Assembly: GCA_902778935.1 (NCBI GenBank)
Contig: CACYZT010000001.1
Location: 124,001 to 188,000 of the forward strand
Source: an uncultured Bacteroidales bacterium
Lineage (GTDB): Bacteria > Bacteroidota > Bacteroidia > Bacteroidales > Paludibacteraceae
DNA: 64,000 nucleotides
Direction: 5' to 3'
Shown: one piece after another, positions 6,944 through 13,697 of the stretch
How positions within the stretch are numbered: position 1 is the stretch's first letter
Layout of the letters: each line of letters begins with the position of its first letter
Program-made: the position numbers and the translations under genes
Notes under the pieces: generated by a model
The model's database searches: none
What the model was told of the DNA's origin: nothing
Seen by the model: the letters and a program-made list of their open reading frames with translations, nothing else

Positions 6944-7834
6944 ATGGCAAAAGAACATTCAAAGACTTTCTTAACTGCGGCAAAGAGTATGTACGCCGCG
7001 CTCTCTATTCTCAAGAAAAATGGAGGTAGTATGCGTTCCGGACAATTGATGGAGCAAGTCGCTAAAGAAGTTACATTCTCCGACTACGAGAAGGAACCCA
7101 CCTCTAAAGGAGGTATACGCTGGCAGAACATCTATCATTTCACATCCGTTGACTATGTCCTCGCCGGCTTTCTCATTAAGAAGAATAGTATCTGGTATCT
7201 AACCCCTGAAGGAGAGAAAATTCTTTCTAAATCTCCCGTTGAGATACAGGAATTGGCTCAGACTGCTTATCATAAATGGAAAAAGGAGCGTGCAAAGGAT
7301 ATAGTTAGTGAAGAAGGTGATGAAGTAGAAGACGCTAAGGCTACTATTATAGATTTAGAGGAATTAGAGGAGCGTGCCCTTAATGGTATTCGTGAGCATA
7401 TTCGCAAGAAAAACCCATATGAGTTCCAAGACCTCGTTGCTGCGCTTCTCCGCGCAATGAATTATCACACACCCTTTGTCGCGCCTCGTGGCAAGGATGG
7501 TGGTGTTGATATCTTGGCTTTCGTAGATCCGTTAGGTGCACAAACTCCGCGTATCAAGGTACAGGTGAAACACTACCCCGAGAACCCGATTGGAGTGAAA
7601 GAGATACGCAGTCTGGTGGGCATCCTGCGTGATGGAGACATTGGTTTGTTTGTTACGTCGGGGACGTTCTCTCCCTCTGCCAAGCAAGAAGCAAGCACAA
7701 GCAAAGAGTACGTCAAGCTGATTGATGGCGATGAGTTCATCACCCTTTGGCAAAACTACTATTCCAAGATGTCGGACGAAGATAAAAACCTTCTGCCATT
7801 GAAGAATATTGCTTTCTTAGGCAGCAATGAATAA
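6944..7834 (+). CDS. Mrr-like restriction endonuclease
   Basis: I start at the ATG at 6944; a longer frame runs back into the lipoprotein gene. The 296-residue product has the Mrr layout. Residues 1-95 are winged-helix-like (N-terminal Mrr domain) and there is an acidic linker around 118-135. A PD-(D/E)XK nuclease follows, with GKDGGVDILAF (183-193) and QVK (about 207-209) as the catalytic D...Q-x-K set. Mrr nucleases usually cut modified DNA (type IV). Here the methyltransferase gene follows 6 bp later in the same direction. The pair could therefore be a restriction-modification unit in which Mrr is the cutter, or a type IV enzyme travelling with a methylase. Confidence 0.85.
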   Translation: MAKEHSKTFLTAAKSMYAALSILKKNGGSMRSGQLMEQVAKEVTFSDYEKEPTSKGGIRWQNIYHFTSVDYVLAGFLIKKNSIWYLTPEGEKILSKSPVEIQELAQTAYHKWKKERAKDIVSEEGDEVEDAKATIIDLEELEERALNGIREHIRKKNPYEFQDLVAALLRAMNYHTPFVAPRGKDGGVDILAFVDPLGAQTPRIKVQVKHYPENPIGVKEIRSLVGILRDGDIGLFVTSGTFSPSAKQEASTSKEYVKLIDGDEFITLWQNYYSKMSDEDKNLLPLKNIAFLGSNE

Positions 7835-7840
7835 TCTACC

Positions 7841-10459
7841 ATGACGAAATACGATTTAAATATCCGCGAAGAGTCGATTAAACTCAAAGTGGCAAAAGAC
7901 TGGTTTGGCAACTATGATACGACGCAAATTAAAGGAAATATTGACTTTAGTGTCTGCGTACCTTCCGAACCTGGGCAGTTAGAACTTTTTGACCTTGATT
8001 TCTTCCTATGGGCAGAGGCGAAGAAGGGGAACAAAGAAGATATAGATGATTCTTTAGTTCAACTCATTATTACTATCATGAAGGCGCGTACCTTTAATGA
8101 TTATTTGCCTCCTTTATATCTTGGTGCTTTCGATGCTGAAAAGATAGCTTTTATTCCTTACGATGATAAACTGCAGCGTCAAGTTATATATGACCAAGTA
8201 TTAGAAAATAAGATTGATTGGACGCGCATCACTCCTTCCGACCATACAACTGAGGAGTTCGCTCTGGTTAAGAAGAAAGCTAAAGATGTTCTGCTCGGTA
8301 AAATTGTGTTTAATTTTGCCCAAGAGGAGAAAGAGTTAAAACGATTTATAAAGAGTAATTTCGTGGTCGCCAAGACAGGCACCAACAAAATAAATATAAC
8401 TCTAAATCGAATGACTTCCATTTTTAATAGGTGGCTAGAAGATGTCAAGCCGACTATTAATGTGCCTTGGGCTGATTTAGCTAAGGAATACAAAATCGAA
8501 CCCGCTGATTTTTTCTTGGCGGATGTTATTTCTAAAAATAATCAATCTTTAGGAGATAGTTTACAAGTATTGCTGCGCTCTAATGTATATCACGTTACAA
8601 AACAAACGATGTTCTTGGGCTCTGCTCAAAAAGCTCTTATAGGAGAAGTAAAGTTCAAGGATAACCAAAAAGCCCATAAAACCTTTTGGAATAAGTACAA
8701 TCGCCCACCTCGTCGCAAAGAAAGATTACAAATGCAAACAAGGCGCGATTTATTGATTGAGCCGGATAGAAGAGAGCGTGAGGGAGCATATTTTACTCCT
8801 CACCTGTGGGTCGATTTAAGTCGAGAATACCTAACAAATATTCTCGGTAATAATTGGCAAGAAGAATACTATGTTTGGGACTGTTGTGCCGGTACAGGAA
8901 ACCTCTTATTTGGACTAACGGAAAAAGAAAGGATTTTCGCATCTACAGATCAGGATGCTGATGTAACCTACATGAAGACACAAGACAATCTTTTGCCCGC
9001 ACATGTATTCCAATTCGACTTTTTGAATGATGACCTTAACGGGGATAAAGTGCCCGATGATTTAAAACGCATTATTAAAAACCCCGAAGAACGAAAAAAG
9101 CTGGTCATATATATAAACCCTCCATATGGGGAAGCAGGTAGTACATATGGAAAGAAAGCTAAAATAGGTGTATCAAATTTAACAAAAGTCCACAAAGACT
9201 TTGCTGAAGACTGTGGAGCTTATGCTAAAAGAGAGTTGTTTGTGCAATTCTTTATGCGAATATACATACAAATTCCAGATTGTATTTTAGCTGAATTCTC
9301 CAAAATAAAAATCTTGCAAGCACCCTATTTCCGTGACTTTAGACGTAAATTTTCTGCTAAATTAGAGTCAGGTTTTATTGTTCCTGCGGATACTTTTGAT
9401 AACATTAAAAAGAAATTCCCTATAGGCTTCTTTATCTGGGATTTATCAAAACCCGGATATTTTACTCAAGCAGAGGTAGACACATATAATAAAAATGGTG
9501 ATTTCATCGGAAAGAAATATCTATCAAGTTATGAAAACTCACTTATGTTAAATGATTGGCTAAGACCACATTGGGTAAACGTAACTAATCCTATGGGGTA
9601 TTTGGTATGCAATGGGAATGACTTTGTTCATCAAAATGAGATAGTTATCGTACGCAAGAAAAGTAATGAAACTTCGACTTTTTTTAAGCCAATCTCTCAA
9701 AAATCCATACTTCAATTTATAATATATCTTTCAGTACGTCATTGCATAGAAGCTACTTGGATTAATGATCGCGACCAATTCCTTTATCCTCGTAAAGCAT
9801 GGAAAAATGATAGAGAGTTCCATCACGATTGCCTCGCATACGCGCTCTTTCATGGACAAAATAGAATAACATCTGCAGAAGGCATCAACCATTGGATTCC
9901 TTTCAAAGAAAAAGAGGTGAATGCACCGATGCTTTTTGAGTCGCACTTTATGTCGGACTTTATAGCAGGAAAAATAAAGCCACAAGCCGAGGAAACGCTT
10001 TTTGGCGAGGAAGAAAGTTTAATTCCTACTGAACCTATTATATTTTCACCAGAGGCACAAGCGGTTATGGATGCAGGTCGCGAGCTATGGATATACTACA
10101 TGACAAAGACAGATGATGTCAAATTCAATGTCAACGCCTCTTATTACGACATCCGCCGTTATTTCCAAGGAGTAAACGACAAAGGTACGATGAATACTGA
10201 TAGTAAGGACGAAAAATATATGCGTCTATGGGGAAATATCAAAGACGCACTAAAAGTCCTTGCTAAAAAAATAGAACCAAAAGTTTATCTATACGGCTTC
10301 TTATTAGACGAAACTACTTTACCGGCGGACGAACCAGTAGAGGTAGTAGAGAATCCCCAAAGCAAACCGGCAAAAGTAGCCAAGCCCAAAATAAAAAAAG
10401 CAACCAAAAATCAAATGGTCGTTAACAACTACGGCACACTAAACTATTACGAAAAATAG
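7841..10459 (+). CDS. Large DNA adenine methyltransferase with N-terminal nuclease-like region
   Basis: 872 residues. Residues about 347-356 are the SAM-binding motif I (DCCAGTGNLL) and 426-429 are NPPY (motif IV), the signature of N6-adenine methyltransferases. Before the core, NIDFSV and FLWAEAKKG (about 54-62) recall the D...ExK spacing of PD-(D/E)XK nucleases, so this may be a type IIG-like fusion; that reading is tentative. The C-terminal half should hold the target recognition domain. The last residues, VNNYGTLNYYEK, form a motif matched at the N-terminus of the next protein. The gene is clearly more AT-rich than the Bat and cell-wall genes, consistent with horizontal transfer. Confidence 0.85.
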   Translation: MTKYDLNIREESIKLKVAKDWFGNYDTTQIKGNIDFSVCVPSEPGQLELFDLDFFLWAEAKKGNKEDIDDSLVQLIITIMKARTFNDYLPPLYLGAFDAEKIAFIPYDDKLQRQVIYDQVLENKIDWTRITPSDHTTEEFALVKKKAKDVLLGKIVFNFAQEEKELKRFIKSNFVVAKTGTNKINITLNRMTSIFNRWLEDVKPTINVPWADLAKEYKIEPADFFLADVISKNNQSLGDSLQVLLRSNVYHVTKQTMFLGSAQKALIGEVKFKDNQKAHKTFWNKYNRPPRRKERLQMQTRRDLLIEPDRREREGAYFTPHLWVDLSREYLTNILGNNWQEEYYVWDCCAGTGNLLFGLTEKERIFASTDQDADVTYMKTQDNLLPAHVFQFDFLNDDLNGDKVPDDLKRIIKNPEERKKLVIYINPPYGEAGSTYGKKAKIGVSNLTKVHKDFAEDCGAYAKRELFVQFFMRIYIQIPDCILAEFSKIKILQAPYFRDFRRKFSAKLESGFIVPADTFDNIKKKFPIGFFIWDLSKPGYFTQAEVDTYNKNGDFIGKKYLSSYENSLMLNDWLRPHWVNVTNPMGYLVCNGNDFVHQNEIVIVRKKSNETSTFFKPISQKSILQFIIYLSVRHCIEATWINDRDQFLYPRKAWKNDREFHHDCLAYALFHGQNRITSAEGINHWIPFKEKEVNAPMLFESHFMSDFIAGKIKPQAEETLFGEEESLIPTEPIIFSPEAQAVMDAGRELWIYYMTKTDDVKFNVNASYYDIRRYFQGVNDKGTMNTDSKDEKYMRLWGNIKDALKVLAKKIEPKVYLYGFLLDETTLPADEPVEVVENPQSKPAKVAKPKIKKATKNQMVVNNYGTLNYYEK

Positions 10460-10486
10460 AAAAAATTCAAGAAAGATACATTTATA

Positions 10487-10518
10487 TTTGCGTATCTCGT
10501 AAAAAAGCAGTATCTTTG
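10487..10518 (+). promoter_or_regulatory. Promoter upstream of the structured leader and 10713 gene
   Basis: TTTG (10487-10490), a 20-bp spacer, TAtCTTTG (10511-10518), preceded by AAAAAAGCAG. A leader of roughly 190 nt lies between it and the ATG at 10713. Confidence 0.75.
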
Positions 10519-10563
10519 CACCGTCTTTCTCGGGACGTTAAACAAGAGAACATATTTTTATTC

Positions 10564-10678
10564 AAAGGCATATTCCTTTACTAACAAGCGGCGAAACTTT
10601 AAGTGGTAAAAAGAAATATGTCCCATCACCTTTGCGTGGGTGCGTGGGACATTACCACGAGTTCGCCGCTTTGTTAGT
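10564..10678 (+). other. Long imperfect inverted repeat in the leader
   Basis: The outer stem ACTAACAAGCGGCGAA (10580-10595) pairs with 10662-10678 with one bulged T. Inside, GTGGTAA (10603-10609) pairs with TTACCAC (10652-10658), and ATGTCCCA (10618-10625) with TGGGACAT (10645-10652); the last two share base 10652, so they cannot both form completely. A smaller hairpin AAAGG/CCTTT (10564-10579) precedes it. It may act as a leader RNA for the 10713 gene or as a DNA recombination site. The termini CTAAC...GTTAG recall integron attC sites, but the core boxes do not match fully. Confidence 0.55.
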
Positions 10679-10712
10679 TGTCCCACAAACCCATGCTTTT
10701 TTATGCAAAACA

Positions 10713-11066
10713 ATGGTCAATAACATCAACAATTTCGGAGTAATCAACTTCTACGAAAACAACAATTCCAATTCAAAAAGGGAACAAGCTAAATGTGAGG
10801 ACATCACGCCTGTTGAAACATCTGACAAACTCTTTTGCCGTATTACCAAACATGCTCACGACAAAGGAATGGCTCAACAGGTAGAGGACGAACTGCAATC
10901 TGCTTGCGTTTCTGCACCTAAACTTGTCAAGGCTATCCGTACCAACGAAGCACTCGGATATCTCGACACACAAAATCTTTCTTCGGTTGAGTTGTACAAC
11001 TTGCTAAATGAGCACTTTGGATTAACTTTCAGAGTGAGAACTTTTCAAGATTATCGCAGTAAATAA
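10713..11066 (+). CDS. Small protein with an N-terminal NNFGxINFYE motif
   Basis: I start at the ATG at 10713, giving 117 residues; the upstream hairpin lies in the leader. The first residues INNFGVINFYENN match the C-terminal tail VNNYGTLNYYEK of the upstream methyltransferase ([VI]NN[FY]Gx[LI]N[FY]YE). A polar linker follows, then a helical domain of about 85 residues ending RVRTFQDYRSK. Similar N-G-N-rich N-termini are common on small Bacteroidota proteins of mobile regions and resemble self-assembling (RHIM-like) motifs, which is only an inference. It has its own promoter. Family not recognised. Confidence 0.65.
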   Translation: MVNNINNFGVINFYENNNSNSKREQAKCEDITPVETSDKLFCRITKHAHDKGMAQQVEDELQSACVSAPKLVKAIRTNEALGYLDTQNLSSVELYNLLNEHFGLTFRVRTFQDYRSK

Positions 11067-11070
11067 ACGC

Positions 11071-11148
11071 TGCGTTTCTCTGCGTTTTTCTGCGTCAAAT
11101 ATACGCTAAATCTGCGTAAATTCTGCGTTTTATTGCGTTTCATTGCGT
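11071..11148. repeat. Seven TGCGT repeats in helical phase
   Basis: TGCGT begins at 11071, 11081, 11091, 11113, 11124, 11134 and 11144. The steps are 10, 10, 22, 11, 10 and 10 bp, so every copy lies on the same face of the helix. A reversed ACGC copy lies in the 22-bp gap. The array starts 5 bp after a stop codon and ends just before a terminator hairpin. Confidence 0.75.
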
Positions 11149-11150
11149 AA

Positions 11151-11181
11151 AGGAGCCCGTTTCTCGCGGACTCCTTTTTTT
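11151..11181 (+). terminator. Rho-independent terminator
   Basis: AGGAGCCCG (11151-11159) pairs with CGGACTCCT (11167-11175) with one C/A mismatch, followed by a run of seven T. It ends the 10713 transcript and is followed within 6 bp by the next promoter. Confidence 0.75.
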
Positions 11182-11186
11182 ATACC

Positions 11187-11194
11187 TACCTTTG
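11187..11194 (+). promoter_or_regulatory. -7 element for the HNH gene
   Basis: TAccTTTG directly behind the terminator T-run; no good -33 TTG lies 20 bp upstream (CTCG there). The start of the transcript would hold ACCGCCA (11196-11202) pairing with TGGCGGT (11226-11232) just before the ATG, which could limit translation. Confidence 0.5.
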
Positions 11195-11237
11195 CACCGC
11201 CATTCGGAACAAACATCCCTCCGTTTGGCGGTGTATT

Positions 11238-11786
11238 ATGAATAATGAAAATTCCAAAAATTTGGAGCAATTAAAGGGGACGGTTAAACTGCCCCAACCA
11301 ACGCGTCTATGGTTTTTAGGACGCGGATTCAAACAAGTGCCGCCGGAAATCATTGACGGCAAAATTCTATGGGCGCACCCCGACGGCTATTTCGTCAGTC
11401 AGTACGGGCAGAAACTCAAACATTCTTACCCCCCGGCCATGCAAACATCGGTTAATACGCATGGTGGGGCTTATCCGATTATGCGCAATTTTAGCTGTAA
11501 AGTCTGCCACTTCTTGATGTGCACCACCTTCCACGGTCCGCGACCGGAGGGCTACCAGTGCGACCACCTCAACGGAGACATTCTCGACTACTCGGCTGCT
11601 AACCTCGAATGGGTGACGCCCAAAGAGAATATCCGCCGTGCCAAAATCCTCCGTGCGCTACGCAAAGGTGGACGTGACCCCAAGACCATCCCCTACGATG
11701 AACTCCGTGCTATCATGAAGGGCTATGACGTCCTCTCTCCCGAACGAGCAATGCAACGCTCCATTGATCTACATTTCGAATTCTAA
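11238..11786 (+). CDS. HNH endonuclease, homing-type
   Basis: 182 residues. The N-terminal half (ILWAHPDGYFVSQYGQKLK) resembles the NUMOD-like region that precedes HNH nucleases in homing enzymes. The nuclease motif is CDHLNGD (108-114) followed by NLEWVTPKENIRRA, i.e. the H...N...N spacing of HNH_3 proteins of phages and introns. Such enzymes nick or cut DNA and spread themselves or neighbouring DNA. A strongly structured, repeat-flanked element begins about 45 bp after the stop codon. It is not IscB: there is no RuvC or arginine-rich bridge. Confidence 0.85.
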   Translation: MNNENSKNLEQLKGTVKLPQPTRLWFLGRGFKQVPPEIIDGKILWAHPDGYFVSQYGQKLKHSYPPAMQTSVNTHGGAYPIMRNFSCKVCHFLMCTTFHGPRPEGYQCDHLNGDILDYSAANLEWVTPKENIRRAKILRALRKGGRDPKTIPYDELRAIMKGYDVLSPERAMQRSIDLHFEF

Positions 11787-11830
11787 ATTTTGGACCATTT
11801 GGGGTCATTTTTGACTAAAAAAGAAATAAT

Positions 11831-11988
11831 TTTATTTATGTTTATTGCTGTCGCAAAAAGCGTTTACCTCCTCTGGAGGTGCTGACCGCCCTGGCGGGCT
11901 ACAATAAGTTTACTTATAGGTAGCCGGGCAGGATGGCAGCGCAAGCGCAAGCGAAACGATTTTTCGACAGGGTTTATCTATGTTTATT
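11831..11988. mobile_element. 126-bp structured element flanked by 16-bp direct repeats
   Basis: Direct repeats TTTATTTATGTTTATT (11831-11846) and TTTATCTATGTTTATT (11973-11988) differ at one base and bracket 126 bp. The enclosed ends form a 16-bp stem with one bulge and one mismatch: CTGTCG-AAAAA-CGTTT (11848-11865) with AAACG-TTTTT-CGACAG (11954-11970). Inside are a perfect hairpin ACCTCC/GGAGGT (11866-11880), GCTG/CAGC (11881-11884, 11937-11940), CCGCC/GGCGG, and a double-step hairpin GGCTAC..ATAAGT/ACTTAT..GTAGCC (11897-11925). It may be a structured RNA, a MITE-like insertion or both. Confidence 0.6.
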
Positions 11989-12017
11989 TACAATTTTTAA
12001 CCAATCATTTAGCAAAT

Positions 12018-12389
12018 ATGAAAACAACTAACTTGTTAGAACTGCGCGAGTTGCGCAACACCATCAAAGCCTGTGAGGCACGTATTAACGAAATCAGCGA
12101 CAAAGCCACCGAAGAAGCGGTCGCACTCGTTCCCAACGGCGGGGAGTTTACCGCGGACGGGCATCGCTTTCAACTCCAACGAACGGAGGTCATCGACATG
12201 ACCAATTACAACCGCTACAAGAGCGAGGATGCCGTGCGTTGGCGAAAGATGAAAGAAGAAAAGGACCAGTCACACAAGCTCGCTTCGGGCCTGACCAAGA
12301 AGATGAAAGGGATTACCGACGCTTTCATCACTGACCACCCCGACTGGGAACCCGACGAAATCAAACTCACCGTCAAGGTGCTGGACTAA
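12018..12389 (+). CDS. Phage-like protein of unknown function, 123 residues
   Basis: The N-terminal half is a coiled-coil-like helix (ELRELRNTIKACEARINEISDKATEEA). A central strand pair follows (GGEFTADGHRFQLQRTEV), then a charged helical part. The layout resembles small proteins of Bacteroidales phages and integrated elements that are sometimes annotated as host-nuclease inhibitors or siphovirus Gp157-like; I cannot confirm either. It starts about 30 bp after the structured element. The next gene, 135 bp further on, is separated from it by another long hairpin. Confidence 0.6.
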   Translation: MKTTNLLELRELRNTIKACEARINEISDKATEEAVALVPNGGEFTADGHRFQLQRTEVIDMTNYNRYKSEDAVRWRKMKEEKDQSHKLASGLTKKMKGITDAFITDHPDWEPDEIKLTVKVLD

Positions 12390-12421
12390 TGGCAAAAAAG
12401 AAAAGAAGCAAAAGAAAAAAA

Positions 12422-12511
12422 AATGTCAAGTCCTGTATCTGTAGTCCCCTATATACTATGTATATTGTCCCCTAAGGACTAAAACAGACTACAGGTACGG
12501 GACAAGACATT
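12422..12511 (+). ncRNA. Long stem-loop with internal hairpins before the 12525 gene
   Basis: AATGTC (12422-12427) pairs with GACATT (12506-12511). After a symmetric AA/AA internal loop, 17 nt (12430-12446) pair with 12487-12503 using 15 Watson-Crick and two G-U pairs; the G-U pairs favour an RNA role. The loop holds ATATAC/GTATAT (12451-12465) and GTCC/GGAC (12467-12479) hairpins. It ends 13 bp before the ATG at 12525 and may cover its ribosome site. Confidence 0.55.
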
Positions 12512-12524
12512 GAAAAAAATGATT

Positions 12525-12833
12525 ATGGACTTTGAACAATATTGGACTTTAATAGGCGGCGATGTCAATTTTGCGGACCGCAAGACCGCCGCTCAACGCG
12601 CTTGGAGCCTATGTGCTCCGGACAAACAGCAAGCGATTATCGCATGGCTGCAGACACATGGACGGTACCCCGGAAGGAATCCCTATTTCTTTATCTTGGA
12701 CTTCCAAACCAAACGCCGCGAGACGCTGACTATTGCGCAGTACTACGCCAAATTCGGCACAACCGAGGAGCAAGGCGGCTGGAAGATGGAGAACCCGACG
12801 GGGCAGCAAGTAATCTATGTCAAAAACAATTAA
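12525..12833 (+). CDS. Phage-like protein with NPYFFILDF motif
   Basis: 102 residues from the ATG at 12525 (an ATG six bases earlier and a TTG at 12510 are alternatives). The product begins MDFEQYWTLI and has helices around KTAAQRAWSLCAPDKQQAII. It continues GRYPGRNPYFFILDF and YYAKFGTTEEQGGWKMENPTG, a combination seen in small proteins of Bacteroidales phages and integrated elements near replication genes. Function unknown. A frame-shifted open frame overlaps this gene and merges with the next one, but it lacks family-like sequence over this stretch. Confidence 0.6.
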   Translation: MDFEQYWTLIGGDVNFADRKTAAQRAWSLCAPDKQQAIIAWLQTHGRYPGRNPYFFILDFQTKRRETLTIAQYYAKFGTTEEQGGWKMENPTGQQVIYVKNN

Positions 12834-12977
12834 TTTTCTTCGTTTATTGCGTCCGAAATAATCGTGCCCTTGCGGCTAAGAATTCAATTCGGACATCAAC
12901 GTTCGATAAGGGTATTGTAAGACCAAAACCGAAACAAAACCGATACTCTTTCGATACTATACCGACTACACTTTGGG

Positions 12978-13023
12978 CAAATCTTCAAATTTTCAAATCA
13001 ACAAATCTTCAAATTTCAAATCT
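12978..13023. repeat. TTCAAATC-type short tandem repeat before a start codon
   Basis: Degenerate copies of an 8-9 nt word (TCTTCAAAT, TTTCAAATC) fill the last 46 bp before the ATG at 13025, leaving no visible Shine-Dalgarno. The remainder of 12834-12977 shows no gene or clear signal. Confidence 0.7.
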
Positions 13024-13024
13024 T

Positions 13025-13351
13025 ATGGAAATCATTTTAGCTAAAACTTGCCAGTCATTAACTGGCTCTCTCAACCGCCAACACGGCTATTTCATCCGAC
13101 AGCAAGGACAACGTTTCTTCGGACAACGATGCCCCAACAACCGATGGCCGAAAGGTCACCTCTCTTTTATCCTTGACCTCGCCAAAATGGCTAACGGTCT
13201 TATTGTCAGCGACATCCGCGTGCCGGCTGACGAACTCCGTGACGCGCTCGACGAAGCCGGCAGACAGGACGTGAAACTCGCAAACGAAGAGTACAATGCC
13301 AACACCGTTGAACATCTGCGCGTGCTGTGGAACCTCGATAGAAAGGACTGA
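13025..13351 (+). CDS. Island protein of unknown function, 108 residues
   Basis: The start is the ATG directly behind the short tandem repeat. The product begins MEIILAKTCQSLTGSLNR, then has a basic, Gln-rich stretch (HGYFIRQQGQRFFGQR) followed by acidic helices (DELRDALDEAGRQDVKLANEEY). The basic first half suggests nucleic acid binding, but I recognise no family. A small gene follows 3 bp later, so the two form an operon. The codon use is more GC-rich than that of the methyltransferase, so this part of the island has a different origin or age. Confidence 0.55.
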   Translation: MEIILAKTCQSLTGSLNRQHGYFIRQQGQRFFGQRCPNNRWPKGHLSFILDLAKMANGLIVSDIRVPADELRDALDEAGRQDVKLANEEYNANTVEHLRVLWNLDRKD

Positions 13352-13354
13352 TCT

Positions 13355-13579
13355 ATGAAAGAGCGATATTATCTGACCTATCTTGCCGGCAATCTCGAAC
13401 GGGCTATCCATTGCCCCGTGGGGATGGAGGGCCTCAAAATACTCCTTCACGGCTGGTTGCGCAAGGGTATCATCAGCCCTGAAACGCTACGAAAACGCGA
13501 ACGAAGAGACACAGAGGCTTGGTTAACCGTTTACGAAGCCATGTCACTCTCCGAATACGCGGGATACGACCTCACCTAA
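13355..13579 (+). CDS. Small island protein, 74 residues
   Basis: The product MKERYYLTYLAGNLERAIHC... is helical, with a basic centre (LHGWLRKGIISPETLRKRERR) that could be a compact DNA-binding helix-turn-helix. In size and position it resembles DUF4248-type proteins that sit at one end of small Bacteroidales phage-like cassettes, but the sequence match is too weak to call. It is coupled to the gene 3 bp upstream and followed within 2 bp by a terminator hairpin. Confidence 0.55.
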   Translation: MKERYYLTYLAGNLERAIHCPVGMEGLKILLHGWLRKGIISPETLRKRERRDTEAWLTVYEAMSLSEYAGYDLT

Positions 13580-13580
13580 A

Positions 13581-13602
13581 AGGGACAGCCTGTTCCTTTT
13601 TT
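13581..13602 (+). terminator. Rho-independent terminator
   Basis: AGGGACA (13581-13587) pairs with TGTTCCT (13591-13597, one G-U pair) around GCC, followed by six T. It ends the 13025-13579 unit. A palindrome GGGACATTGTCCC follows at 13611-13623. Confidence 0.75.
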
Positions 13603-13629
13603 GAAAAAACGGGACATTGTCCCACTTCC

Positions 13630-13660
13630 CGAAGCCGCTTTTTTGGTGGCTTCGTTTTTT
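13630..13660 (+). terminator. Second terminator, overlapping a promoter
   Basis: CGAAGCC (13630-13636) pairs with GGCTTCG (13648-13654), followed by a T run. Its loop and 3' arm contain the -33 TTTG of the next promoter. Confidence 0.75.
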
Positions 13661-13673
13661 TGTATTACCTTTG
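13642..13673 (+). promoter_or_regulatory. Promoter for the holin/DUF5675 genes
   Basis: TTTG (13642-13645), a 20-bp spacer, TAccTTTG (13666-13673). The -33 box lies inside the terminator hairpin, so termination and initiation share the same bases. Confidence 0.7.
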
Positions 13674-13697
13674 CACCGGATTTCAAAAACTCACTTA

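Noticed and set aside
10580..10678. Definite integron attC site
   Set aside because: Only the outer CTAAC/GTTAG bases agree; the 7-bp core boxes do not match fully and no integron integrase is seen.
11071..11148. CRISPR array
   Set aside because: The repeated unit is 5 bp with 5-6 bp between copies; there are no spacers or cas genes.
11238..11990. IscB/IshB-type system with a guide RNA (HEARO-like) formed by the HNH gene and the structured element
   Set aside because: The protein lacks the N-terminal PLMP motif, RuvC and bridge helix, and the RNA lies downstream rather than upstream. A homing-type HNH fits better.
11831..12511. Retron non-coding RNA
   Set aside because: No reverse transcriptase gene is present in the window.
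12542..13351. A single 269-codon gene covering two island genes
   Set aside because: Its first part is a frame-shifted reading of the 12525 gene. Only the last 108 codons (from 13025) look like a real protein.
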